Below, in pieces: positions 35,781 to 43,358 of a stretch of DNA of 50,962 nucleotides. Under the pieces are notes generated by a model. That model had not been told where the DNA came from, did not search any database, and saw only the letters and a program-made list of their open reading frames with translations. The stretch is taken from the NCBI GenBank assembly GCA_910585535.1, contig CAJUFK010000011.1, positions 1-50,962 of the forward strand, read 5' to 3'. Positions within the stretch are counted from its first letter, which is position 1, and every line of letters starts with the position of its first letter. Source of the DNA: an uncultured Angelakisella sp. GTDB taxonomy: Bacteria; Bacillota; Clostridia; Oscillospirales; Ruminococcaceae. The position numbers and the translations under genes are program-made.

Positions 35781-35830
35781 GGGGCGGGCGATAGCCCGCC
35801 CCTCCTACCGCTCCCGAAGGGAGCGGTAGG
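35781..35830 (+). repeat. Two tandem GC hairpins after the VR (DGR cruciform)
   Basis: GGGGCGGGC-GATA-GCCCGCCCC (35781-35802) and CCTACCGCTCCC-GAA-GGGAGCGGTAGG (35804-35830) lie 36 bp past the VR and 12 bp past the stop of the target gene. In BPP-1 a hairpin just after the VR raises homing efficiency. No T-run follows, so a plain terminator is less likely. Confidence 0.75.
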
Positions 35831-35853
35831 ATTTACACTTTGGAGGTATTGTG

Positions 35854-36291
35854 ATGGGACGGTTCGAGCGTAATACGGCGAGAGACTTTGGCGGCAGTTA
35901 TACCCCGCCAGATGTGGAGGCCGGGGTCCGCCCGAAAAACTTCATCCTGAAGGAGAAAATCAGCGACATGATGAAGTACGGATTGTCGCTGGTGAATAGC
36001 TTCCCTCGGCGTGACCGCAAGCTGGCTGATACTATGCGGGATGCCATGCTGGAGATGTACCGGCTGTCTGTTCGGTTAGAGCGGAAGTACCACAAGAAGA
36101 CGACGCTGGAAGACCTTGACATCGAGCTTGCGGTCCTGAAGGAGTTTGTCGTGCTGGCCTCGGACAAGGACTACTGCGGCGAAAAGTTCGCGCCGCCTCT
36201 CACAATCCATCAGAGAGAAGTCTGGAGCCGTTTTAACGATGAAATAGGCAGAATCATAGGCGGCTACAAAAAGTATCTGGAAACAAAGTAG
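35854..36291 (+). CDS. DGR accessory protein Avd
   Basis: 145 residues, ATG 35854 behind TGGAGG. All-helical, basic protein with RDRKLADTMRDAMLEMYRL and ERKYHKKTTLEDLDIELAVL, the four-helix-bundle pattern of Avd/S23-like proteins. Avd forms a pentamer that binds the template RNA and the reverse transcriptase. Its place between target gene and template repeat is standard. Confidence 0.88.
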   Translation: MGRFERNTARDFGGSYTPPDVEAGVRPKNFILKEKISDMMKYGLSLVNSFPRRDRKLADTMRDAMLEMYRLSVRLERKYHKKTTLEDLDIELAVLKEFVVLASDKDYCGEKFAPPLTIHQREVWSRFNDEIGRIIGGYKKYLETK

Positions 36292-36329
36292 CTGCATATG
36301 TCGGGAACGGGCTAAGATTGTGCTCGCCG

Positions 36330-36440
36330 TGTGCGATTCGTGGTGGCAACTGGAACAATGGCGCGAACGCTGGGGTGTTCAACTTGAACTTCAACAATCC
36401 GCGCTCCAATGTCAACTGGAACATCGGCGGGCGCCCCGCT
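36330..36440 (+). ncRNA. DGR template repeat (TR)
   Basis: 111-bp donor copy within the Avd-RT intergenic RNA. Many of its codons are AAC or AAT (Asn), which after A-specific mutagenesis give a wide residue set. Downstream to 36597 lies a structured stretch (GCCGGGTC-TTACGG-GACCCGGC hairpin) that probably belongs to the DGR RNA needed for priming cDNA synthesis. Confidence 0.93.
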
Positions 36441-36597
36441 CTGCCCTCTGCCGGATATGTGTGCCGGGTCTTACGGGACCCGGCAGGCGCAGAAGGAGGT
36501 CAAAGGAGCCTGTTTCCGCTCCGGCTGAAACCAAGTCGGCGAAAACCGTATAGCCGCGAAGGTGGAAACGCCAAGCGCGGCACAGGAGAAGTGATAT

Positions 36598-37854
36598 GTG
36601 AATATTTTAGACGGCGTTTTTGATGAGATGACCAGTTTTGAGTGGCTGGAGCGGTCTTACCGGAAAGCCCGGAGGCAGAAACGGTATCGCCCGGAGGTCC
36701 TGAAGTTTTCCTCAGACTTGGATGCGAACCTGCTGACTATTCAGGCGCAGCTCAGGGATGAGGCTTTCCATTTCGGGCCGTACCGCAAGCACTGGGTATA
36801 TGTGCCGAAGAAGCGTATGGTGATGGCTCTGCCGTTCGACAGCCGCGTCGTGCAGTGGGCGATCTATCTGGAACTGAAGCCCTTTTACCAGAAGCTGATG
36901 ATTGAGGATAGCTACGCCTGTCTGGACGACAAAGGCTCTCTCGCTGCGGCACAGCGTCTGCAATACTGGCTTCGGCAGATTGAGCATAAGCCGGGTTGGT
37001 ACAGCTTGAAGCTGGACATCTCGAAGTATTTCTACCGGATAGATCACGCCGTACTGCTGAATATTCTGTCGCAGCGAATCAAAGATGACAGGCTCATGCG
37101 GCTAATTGAAAACATCGTCAACTGCGACGGTGAGAAGTTTGGTCTGCCGCGTTTCATGGGGCCTGATGATGTTGAGGCAGAGGAGTGGCTGGGAGATGTA
37201 GGGATGCCAATAGGCAACCTGACCTCCCAGCTATTTGCTAATATCTACCTTAACGAGCTGGACCAGTTTTGTAAGCATCGGCTTCACATCAATAAGTATG
37301 GCCGGTACATGGACGACACGGTAGCCCTTGCGCCGGACAAGGCCACGGCGAACGACTGGGAATCTGAGATAGAGGGTTTTTTGGCGGAACGCCTGCATCT
37401 CGACCTCAACCGGAAAACCGCGATTCGTCCCGCAGACCAGAATATCGAGTTTGTGGGCTATATCATAAACGCGCACAGTATGCGTCTGCGGAAGTCTACT
37501 GCGCGTCGGATGAAATCAGCCTATCACTGCATCTGCGCCGAGTATTTTGCCGGTCGAATGTCAGAGGCAAAATTTCAGCGCAAGGTAGCTGCTTATGAGG
37601 GCATGATGAGGCACACCGATAACACAGGGCTGCGGCATCAAATGAACAAAATCTACATCCACGAAGGAGCGAAAGCAGGAGTGAGTAATCTTCAGATTAT
37701 CCAAGCTCTCAGCGAGATCGTTGAGAAGCAGAATTATATCATCCGCCAGCAGGCGGACGCGCTGGCTCAGCATGATGCGGTCTGTATGGAGGAGCAAATC
37801 GCCGAAGTGAACGGGCTGGTAAGCCACTATCTGGGCCGGTTGGAAGCCGAATAG
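36598..37854 (+). CDS. DGR reverse transcriptase
   Basis: 418 residues from GTG 36598 (site AGGAGAAG). Group II intron-like RT with LDISKYFYRIDH (domain 3), GMPIGNLTSQLFANIYLNEL carrying the DGR-type IG-x3-SQ motif, and the catalytic YMDD at residues 237-240. Length fits the family, with no maturase or endonuclease domain. It copies the template RNA with errors at adenines and writes the cDNA into the VR. Confidence 0.95.
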   Translation: MNILDGVFDEMTSFEWLERSYRKARRQKRYRPEVLKFSSDLDANLLTIQAQLRDEAFHFGPYRKHWVYVPKKRMVMALPFDSRVVQWAIYLELKPFYQKLMIEDSYACLDDKGSLAAAQRLQYWLRQIEHKPGWYSLKLDISKYFYRIDHAVLLNILSQRIKDDRLMRLIENIVNCDGEKFGLPRFMGPDDVEAEEWLGDVGMPIGNLTSQLFANIYLNELDQFCKHRLHINKYGRYMDDTVALAPDKATANDWESEIEGFLAERLHLDLNRKTAIRPADQNIEFVGYIINAHSMRLRKSTARRMKSAYHCICAEYFAGRMSEAKFQRKVAAYEGMMRHTDNTGLRHQMNKIYIHEGAKAGVSNLQIIQALSEIVEKQNYIIRQQADALAQHDAVCMEEQIAEVNGLVSHYLGRLEAE

Positions 37855-37919
37855 TTTGCGCTGTCAGTCGCGTCCGTTGGAGGCGGCTGCTTTATTACAA
37901 CGAATCAGGAGGTAGCTTT

Positions 37920-38327
37920 ATGAGCATACAGGAGCTTCTTTTGAAGGGGGGCGGGATTGTTTTTGCCCTGCTGACTTTGGTGCAGATTACCCCCATCAAA
38001 GTCAACCCGTGGTCTGCCATCGCGCGAGCAATCGGGAAAGCCCTTATCGGGGGCGACATCATGGCGAAGCTGGAGGAGCATATTCGTGTGGACGATGAAC
38101 GGGACGCAGATATGCACCGATACCGCCTGCTCCGGTTTAATACGGAGCTTTTGCGGAAGACCCGGCACACCAAAGAGGAATTTGATGAAATCCTTTACAG
38201 TGTCACCTACTACGAGAGGTACTGCGAGGACCACCCGAAGTATGAGAACAACAGGGCTGTTCTTGCAATCGAGAACATCAAGCGGGTGTATAAAGAGTGC
38301 ATGGAAACCAACGACTTCCTGCTCTGA
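37920..38327 (+). CDS. Small membrane-anchored protein in the lysis region
   Basis: 135 residues, ATG 37920 behind CAGGAGG. One hydrophobic N-terminal segment (ELLLKGGGIVFALLTLVQI) is followed by a charged soluble domain. The first 50 residues resemble phage holin-like proteins that start with MSIQELL. Possibly part of the holin system. Confidence 0.6.
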   Translation: MSIQELLLKGGGIVFALLTLVQITPIKVNPWSAIARAIGKALIGGDIMAKLEEHIRVDDERDADMHRYRLLRFNTELLRKTRHTKEEFDEILYSVTYYERYCEDHPKYENNRAVLAIENIKRVYKECMETNDFLL

Positions 38328-38338
38328 GGTGATGAACT

Positions 38339-38737
38339 ATGACAGCATCAAAAAAGAGAACACCGAGTACGGTGATTGCCGGATTCCGACGGTACAGGCT
38401 GAAGCGGCTGAGGGAACGCATGGCCTACCAACAGAAGAAGCTGGAGCTACGGGCTGCTGCTCAACAGAGCAGCAGCTCTCTTTTGTGGGTTTGGGAGTTC
38501 AGCAAGAAAGCCGTGCTCATCTGCTTCCTGTTTTATATCGTGACCCAAATATACGCGATGGTCGTGATGGTCCAGTTCATGGATTTCAGCTATCTGGGTT
38601 CGCTGATTGACAGCACAAAGGAGCTGACGCGGGACTGCGTATTTGCCTATCTCATTAAGGCGGGGCTTGAAAACATCGGGAAGATATGGTTCTCCCACAA
38701 GATGCCGCCGGATTCAGAATCAACAGGGCTGGGCTGA
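38339..38737 (+). CDS. Membrane protein in the lysis region
   Basis: 132 residues, ATG 38339. A strongly basic N-terminus (KKRTPSTVIAGFRRYRLKRL) precedes one or two hydrophobic segments (AVLICFLFYIVTQIYAMVVM near 59-78). It may be a second holin-like or pinholin-type protein. Confidence 0.6.
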   Translation: MTASKKRTPSTVIAGFRRYRLKRLRERMAYQQKKLELRAAAQQSSSSLLWVWEFSKKAVLICFLFYIVTQIYAMVVMVQFMDFSYLGSLIDSTKELTRDCVFAYLIKAGLENIGKIWFSHKMPPDSESTGLG

Positions 38738-38754
38738 TAAAGGAGGGAACGAAA

Positions 38755-40086
38755 GTGCTTACTGGAAAAAACAACGACGAGAAAATCTGGAACTACCTGA
38801 AAGCGAAGGGATTCAGCGATTACGGTGCCGCAGGCGTGATGGCAAACACGCAGGCGGAGAGCGGCAACAACCCGCAGAACCTCCAGAACATCTACGAGAA
38901 GAAGCTGGGCTTCACTGACGCGACCTATACGGCGGCGGTGGACAACGGCAGCTATGGCAACTTCGTCCGGGACAGCGCGGGCTACGGGCTGTGCCAGTGG
39001 ACATTCTGGAGCCGGAAGCAGAATCTTCTGACTTTCGCTCAGGCCCAGAAGAAGTCTATCGGAGACTTGGAGATGCAGCTTGACTTCCTGCTGAAAGAGC
39101 TGTCCGAAGGGTACGGCTCACTGCTGGAGAAGCTGCGGTCTGCCGGTTCTGTGAAGGAAGCCTCTGACGCATTCATGCTTCAGTTCGAGCGCCCCGCTGA
39201 CCAAAGCGAGGCGGCAAAAAACAGGCGAACGAGCTGTGGTCAGCAGTTCTATGACAAGTTCGCCGCAAAGACCAAAAAGGAGGAAGGCAAAATGAGTAAC
39301 AGTCCGCTCGTGTCCTACACGAAAATTTCCCCGAACCGGAATAGCCCCCGGAACCACGCCATCGACCGCATCACGGTGCATTGTGTCGTTGGTCAGTGCT
39401 CTGTGGAGACTATCGGGAATGTGTTCGCCCCCACATCGCGGCAGGCGTCCAGCAACTACGGTATCGGCCCCGACGGGCGCATCGGAATGTACTGCGAGGA
39501 GAAGGACCGCTCGTGGTGCTCGTCCAGCAGCGATAACGACCATCGGGCAGTCACGATTGAGGTTGCCAGTGATACCGCGCATCCCTATGCGGTCAAAGAT
39601 GCCGCGTATCGGGCCTTACTGGACCTGTTGACGGACATCTGCAAGCGCAATGGCAAGAAAAAGCTGCTCTGGTTTGGGGACAAGACCAAGACCCTTGCCT
39701 ATGCGCCCAAGAGCGATGAGATGGTGATGACCGTGCATCGCTGGTTTGCAAACAAATCGTGTCCGGGGCAGTATCTGTATGATCTGCACCCTGAAATGGC
39801 CGCAGAGGTTACGAAGCGGCTGGGCGGCGGGACAGCATCCGCCCCCACGACTTCTACCGCGCAGACCAGCTCCGGCTCCGCCGCGTTCAAAGACTATCTG
39901 GTGCGCGTGAGTGTCACCGACCTGAACATCCGCAAAGGCCCCGGTACGAACAACGCTGTTGCTGGTGTCATCAAGCCGGGTGTGTACACAATCGTTGCCG
40001 AGAGCACCGGGCATGGTGCGACCAAGTGGGGCAAGCTGAAATCTGGCGCGGGCTGGATTTCGCTGGACTTCTGCAAGAAGGTTTGA
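38755..40086 (+). CDS. Endolysin with two catalytic domains plus SH3
   Basis: 443 residues from GTG 38755 behind AAAGGAGGG. Residues 5-150 match phage tail-lysozyme type domains (NDEKIWNYLKAKGFSDYGAA, MANTQAESGNNPQNLQ). Residues about 190-355 are an N-acetylmuramoyl-L-alanine amidase (IDRITVHCVVG with the zinc His, HRAVTIEVASD, and MTVHRWFANKSCPG). Residues about 375-443 form a bacterial SH3 wall-binding domain (VTDLNIRKGPGTNNAV). It cuts peptidoglycan at two bond types. It lies between membrane proteins and the LLH holin. Confidence 0.88.
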   Translation: MLTGKNNDEKIWNYLKAKGFSDYGAAGVMANTQAESGNNPQNLQNIYEKKLGFTDATYTAAVDNGSYGNFVRDSAGYGLCQWTFWSRKQNLLTFAQAQKKSIGDLEMQLDFLLKELSEGYGSLLEKLRSAGSVKEASDAFMLQFERPADQSEAAKNRRTSCGQQFYDKFAAKTKKEEGKMSNSPLVSYTKISPNRNSPRNHAIDRITVHCVVGQCSVETIGNVFAPTSRQASSNYGIGPDGRIGMYCEEKDRSWCSSSSDNDHRAVTIEVASDTAHPYAVKDAAYRALLDLLTDICKRNGKKKLLWFGDKTKTLAYAPKSDEMVMTVHRWFANKSCPGQYLYDLHPEMAAEVTKRLGGGTASAPTTSTAQTSSGSAAFKDYLVRVSVTDLNIRKGPGTNNAVAGVIKPGVYTIVAESTGHGATKWGKLKSGAGWISLDFCKKV

Positions 40087-40099
40087 GGAGGAAAGGGCC

Positions 40100-40507
40100 A
40101 TGAGTGAATTTCTGTCCAATTTGTTGATTGCCGTTATCACGGCAGCGGTTCCCGTTCTTACGACCTACGCGGTCAAGCTCATCAAGCAGGTGGGCGCAAG
40201 TGCCGCCGCCAAGACTGATGACGCCAAGAAACAGGGCTATGCAAACGAGATTGCGTTGGCGGTCTCTGAGGCGGTGTCGATGGTCAGTCAGACCTATGTG
40301 GATTCTCTCAAAAACTCCGGCGAGTTTACGAAGGAAGCCCAGAAGAAGGCCGCAGAGAAGGCTTTGGCCGCCTGCCTTGCTTCTATCAGTCCTGCTGCGC
40401 AAGAGTTTATGGAAAGCGTGTACGACGACATCACCGAGTATCTGACCACGAAGATTGAGGCTGAGGTACGCAATCAGAAAACCGGCATCGGCCATCTTAT
40501 CGCGTGA
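40100..40507 (+). CDS. LLH-family phage holin
   Basis: 135 residues, ATG 40100. An N-terminal transmembrane segment (SNLLIAVITAAVPVLTTYAV) is followed by a long helical tail rich in Ala, Lys and Glu, the pattern of LLH holins (phage_holin_6_1). It opens the membrane at the time of lysis. Confidence 0.8.
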   Translation: MSEFLSNLLIAVITAAVPVLTTYAVKLIKQVGASAAAKTDDAKKQGYANEIALAVSEAVSMVSQTYVDSLKNSGEFTKEAQKKAAEKALAACLASISPAAQEFMESVYDDITEYLTTKIEAEVRNQKTGIGHLIA

Positions 40508-40539
40508 TCGCAGCGGCTAAGAGAGAAAAGAACCAGTGA

Positions 40540-40587
40540 AGAAGCCCTCCGTGTAGACTTTACAGTCTGCGCGGAGGGCTTCTTTTT
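40540..40587 (+). terminator. Bidirectional terminator between lysis and integration genes
   Basis: GAAGCCCTCCG (40541-40551) pairs with CGGAGGGCTTC (40572-40582), with an inner AGACT/AGTCT stem and T-run. It separates the rightward late operon from the leftward recombinase gene and can serve both. Confidence 0.9.
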
Positions 40588-40601
40588 GTTTTGGGTGTCG
40601 G

Positions 40602-42002
40602 TTAGAAATTCCATTCGATTTTTACATCATCGTCAGTGAGGACAATGCGGGTAATCAGTCCCTGCATGATACGCCGTTTTTGCTCATCATCGGCGAAGTC
40701 CCACACTTCCGCTGCATCTGCTATCAGTTCCTGTGCCAAGTCGAACGGGAGAACATCGCTTTTCGGCTCAGGTGTGACGCTGTTCTGCAAGGCGGTTTTT
40801 TCAGTGTAGAGCTTATTGATGCTATCGCCCAGCACTTCCGGCGGAATATCGTCTTTCTGGTATAGCTCCATGAGCCGTGCGATACTTCGGTCAATTTCCC
40901 TGATGCGCTTTTCGATTTTCATGCTCTGGACCGCCGGGGCAGGCTGCGGACGGCTGGCGGCGATGTCCGCAACCAGCTCTGGTGAGTGCAGCACCTCGCG
41001 GATTTTCGCATCAATGATCGGCTCCAGAACATCCGCTTTCCAGTTTTTGTTTTTACAGCCGGGGTCTTTGACCATTTCCCGCATCTGTTTTGTGCGGGAA
41101 TAGCAGGAGTAGTAACGATACTTTCCGCTGTTGCGGAGGTAGTACCGGCCCCCGCACTTTCCACAAAACAGCATGCCTGTTAAGAGATATTTTGCTTGGA
41201 AAGATACCACGCCGTTTTTCCTCCTCCGTTTTCCTCGCATGATTTGGACAGCGTTAAACTGGTCCTCGGAGATAATCGGCTCGTGTGCATTTTCTACCAG
41301 CACATCTCCGAAGTGGATGCGTCCGAGGTAGGTTTCGTTTTCGAGGATATACCGGATGCCGGACCAAGAGTTATAGCTGCTGTACCGATTGGTGTACCCC
41401 TCATCGCGCAGCCGGTCTATGATGGCTTGGAGTGACATACCGGCGAGATACCACTCGAAAATCTTCTGCACCTGCTGAGCCTCGTATGGGTTGATGACGA
41501 GCTTCCCGTCCTCGTAGTCATAGCCGATTGGGATATATCCGCCGCCGTGATAAAGGCCGGCCTTCGCCCGCGCCAAGCGGCCCATTTTGGTGCGCTCTTT
41601 TATCTGCTCGCGCTCCAACTGGGCGAACACGGCGAGTAACCCTATCATCGCCTTGCCAAAGGGAGAAGAAGTGTCGAAGCTCTCCTGCATCGAGATGAAG
41701 TCAACCTTGTTTGGGAGAAAGACCTCCTCGATGAGATAGAGCGTGTCCCGCTGAGAACGGGAGAGCCGGTCCAGCTTGTAGACCAGCACGAGGTCGAATT
41801 TATCCGTGTCCTGTATGAGCTGCTGTATGCCGGGGCGTTTTAGATTGCTCCCAGTGTAGCCCCCGTCAACATAGATGTCGGCTATTATCCAGTCCTGTGC
41901 TTTGCAGTATGCAATCAGGCGTTCTTTTTGTTCGCCGACAGAATATCCCTCCTGCGCCTGTTCCTGAGTAGAGACGCGGATATAGAGGGCTGCTCGCCTC
42001 AA
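40602..42002 (-). CDS. Serine recombinase (integrase)
   Basis: 466 residues. N-terminal catalytic domain with Ser11 in LYIRVSTQEQ, and DLVLVYKLDRLSRS and QLEREQIKERT regions. A recombinase domain follows (GYTNRYSSYNSWSGIRYIL). Near residues 275-320 there is a zinc ribbon (CGKCGGRYYLR ... YYSCYSR), then a coiled-coil part. The start appears to be TTG 42002, which overlaps the stop of a small upstream gene. It integrates or excises the element by two-strand exchange at att sites. Confidence 0.88.
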   Translation of the reverse strand: MRRAALYIRVSTQEQAQEGYSVGEQKERLIAYCKAQDWIIADIYVDGGYTGSNLKRPGIQQLIQDTDKFDLVLVYKLDRLSRSQRDTLYLIEEVFLPNKVDFISMQESFDTSSPFGKAMIGLLAVFAQLEREQIKERTKMGRLARAKAGLYHGGGYIPIGYDYEDGKLVINPYEAQQVQKIFEWYLAGMSLQAIIDRLRDEGYTNRYSSYNSWSGIRYILENETYLGRIHFGDVLVENAHEPIISEDQFNAVQIMRGKRRRKNGVVSFQAKYLLTGMLFCGKCGGRYYLRNSGKYRYYSCYSRTKQMREMVKDPGCKNKNWKADVLEPIIDAKIREVLHSPELVADIAASRPQPAPAVQSMKIEKRIREIDRSIARLMELYQKDDIPPEVLGDSINKLYTEKTALQNSVTPEPKSDVLPFDLAQELIADAAEVWDFADDEQKRRIMQGLITRIVLTDDDVKIEWNF

Positions 42003-42133
42003 AGCGGCGTCCTATCTGAGAGGCAGGCCCATGGGTGATCCGCAAGCTCCCCTCTGGTCCTCGGCTGATAGCCAGTAAAATCAGTCTGGCAAGCATTCAG
42101 CCGGAACCCTTTGATATAAAGTGCGAAGTTCAT
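41999..42133 (-). CDS. Small 44-residue protein coupled to repressor and recombinase
   Basis: ATG 42133 overlaps the repressor stop (ATGA) and has the ribosome site AAGGGGG. Its own stop overlaps the recombinase TTG start (TTGA). It begins MNFALYIKGFRLNACQTDF. No family recognised. It could be a recombination directionality factor or just a coupling leader. The two overlaps make a three-gene coupled operon. Confidence 0.5.
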   Translation of the reverse strand: MNFALYIKGFRLNACQTDFTGYQPRTRGELADHPWACLSDRTPL

Positions 42134-42546
42134 GCTGTACCCCCTTCTTCCAGCTCCACAGCAAAATTGAGGAGCTTCAGCCGGTCTCTGCCGCCGAGAA
42201 GTTCGTAGATTCGCAAAAGCTCTACTGCTTCAGGCGAGAGAGATTTGTTTTCCCCGTTGATGACCATGCCGCCGTGATTGGCTTGGATGAACGGGCTGTT
42301 CGATAGCTGACCGCTGATGTTGTTCTCCACAGAAGGGGCGGTCTCGGTTCCCTTCAGCAGATAGTCGATTGTGACACCGAAGAAGTCGGAGAGTTTAATG
42401 AGCACTTCCACACTGGGAAATGAGTTTGGTGTGCGCTCATACTTGCCAACAGAAGACGGCACAACGCCGAGATGGGCGGCTAAGTCTCCCTGTGACATAT
42501 CTCTGCCGTTTCTCAGTTTCCTCAATCTTTCGCCAAATTCGTCCAT
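42130..42546 (-). CDS. XRE-family repressor (CI-like)
   Basis: 138 residues from ATG 42546. An N-terminal helix-turn-helix (MSQGDLAAHLGVVPSSVGKY) and the C-terminal LSPEAVELLRIYELLGGRDR oligomerisation-type tail fit a phage repressor without a peptidase domain. A longer GTG start at 42558 is possible but has its ribosome site overlapping. It faces a Cro-like gene across a divergent promoter pair. Confidence 0.85.
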   Translation of the reverse strand: MDEFGERLRKLRNGRDMSQGDLAAHLGVVPSSVGKYERTPNSFPSVEVLIKLSDFFGVTIDYLLKGTETAPSVENNISGQLSNSPFIQANHGGMVINGENKSLSPEAVELLRIYELLGGRDRLKLLNFAVELEEGGTA

Positions 42547-42577
42547 AGTGAATGGCACCTCCTATTCCTGTTAGTTC

Positions 42578-42606
42578 ATTATAAGTCGTGTTAGTGGAAA
42601 AGTCAA
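42578..42606 (-). promoter_or_regulatory. Promoter of the repressor operon
   Basis: Read leftward: TTGACT (42606-42601), 17-bp spacer, TATAAT (42583-42578). A palindromic TTTCT-CC-AGAAA sits just upstream and could be an operator shared with the opposing promoter. Confidence 0.8.
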
Positions 42607-42649
42607 GAAAATTTCTCCAGAAAAATTGCGAAAAATATGAGAATATAAG

Positions 42650-42678
42650 TTGACAAACGAGAATAATAGTGGTAGAAT
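42650..42678 (+). promoter_or_regulatory. Promoter of the Cro-like operon
   Basis: TTGACA (42650-42655), 17-bp spacer, TAGAAT (42673-42678) with extended -10 TGG. Two GAGAATA copies 22 bp apart overlap the -35 region and may be repressor sites. Confidence 0.85.
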
Positions 42679-42736
42679 AATATCAGGGGGACACAGAAAA
42701 CACCACCGGTATTCACTCGAAGGAGGAGGTGAGAAG

Positions 42737-42961
42737 ATGCACGCATTGATGAAACGGCGTTTATGCGGGGCGATTCCCTCGCAGGTGGAAGCAGCGAAGG
42801 TCCTCGGCGTCAGGCCCTCTGCCGTCAGCAAGTGGGAGCGCGGTGAGGCGAAACCCCGTATTGAGAGGTTGCCTGCTATGGCTAAGCTCTACGGCTGCAC
42901 CGTCGAGGACTTGCTGAAGGACATCGGCGGTTACGACAATGACGGAACTCAGGAGACATGA
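42737..42961 (+). CDS. Cro-like XRE regulator
   Basis: 74 residues, ATG 42737 behind AGGAGGAGGTG. Helix-turn-helix QVEAAKVLGVRPSAVSKWER followed by LPAMAKLYGCTVEDLLK, the standard XRE layout. It should oppose the repressor and favour lytic growth. The stop overlaps the next gene's ATG. Confidence 0.8.
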   Translation: MHALMKRRLCGAIPSQVEAAKVLGVRPSAVSKWERGEAKPRIERLPAMAKLYGCTVEDLLKDIGGYDNDGTQET

Positions 42962-43197
42962 TGGAGGCTTCGACAGTCCTGATCGCGGTGGCGAAAGAGC
43001 TTGCAGCGCAGGCAAAGAGCAGTTTGCCGGAACTCCAAGAAGGTGAGCAGATTCTTCGTGAATGGTACAAAAACGGCGTGTATTTCAGGGAAACACTGCT
43101 CAACGGCGAGACTTTTCTCAGCCAGTACGATTTCCGGCAAAGGACTTGCCGCCGGGAGGCGGCGGACAAAAGAGGTGATAGGCAATCATTGACATAG
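42958..43197 (+). CDS. Small hypothetical protein downstream of Cro
   Basis: 79 residues, ATG 42958 overlapping the Cro stop. Helical; TVLIAVAKELAAQAKSSLPE start. Its stop codon lies in the left arm of a strong hairpin that ends the operon. No known domain. Confidence 0.6.
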   Translation: MMEASTVLIAVAKELAAQAKSSLPELQEGEQILREWYKNGVYFRETLLNGETFLSQYDFRQRTCRREAADKRGDRQSLT

Positions 43198-43237
43198 CCT
43201 GCCGGGTTTGCCTATATGCTTCCCGGACCCGGCAGGC
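43197..43237. terminator. Strong hairpin at the end of the Cro operon
   Basis: GCCTGCCGGGT (43197-43207) pairs with ACCCGGCAGGC (43227-43237). The T-run on the plus side is weak (TTTGCCGTTTT further on). It could stop the rightward transcript or fold within an antisense RNA from the 43283 promoter. Confidence 0.6.
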
Positions 43238-43282
43238 TCACGCCGTTTGCCGTTTTAGTGTATGTATTGTACCTATGGTTCT

Positions 43283-43311
43283 ATTCTACCACCAAAAGTC
43301 GCAGAAGTCAA
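43283..43311 (-). promoter_or_regulatory. Leftward promoter facing the lysogeny switch
   Basis: Read leftward: TTGACT, 17-bp spacer, TAGAAT with extended -10 TGG. Palindrome TTTTCGGAAAA (43316-43326) lies 4 bp upstream of the -35. The nearest gene downstream in that direction is the repressor, and the Cro operon is transcribed the opposite way. Confidence 0.7.
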
Positions 43312-43358
43312 GAGTTTTTCGGAAAATATTTTGCTAAAAGTCGCGTCATCGGGCGAAA

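Noticed and set aside
36318..36623. 101-codon frame spanning the template repeat
   Set aside because: It lacks a good ribosome site. The TR is readable because it mirrors the VR frame, which explains the open frame.
41866..42096. 76-codon minus frame overlapping the recombinase start
   Set aside because: It is in a different frame from both the 44-codon gene and the recombinase and lacks a ribosome site.
1851..43216. GTTTGCCTATA occurs both at the left boundary (1851-1861) and at 43206-43216, possible att core
   Set aside because: An 11-bp match is expected by chance many times in 51 kb, and the second copy is inside a terminator loop, not next to the recombinase. I keep it only as a note.
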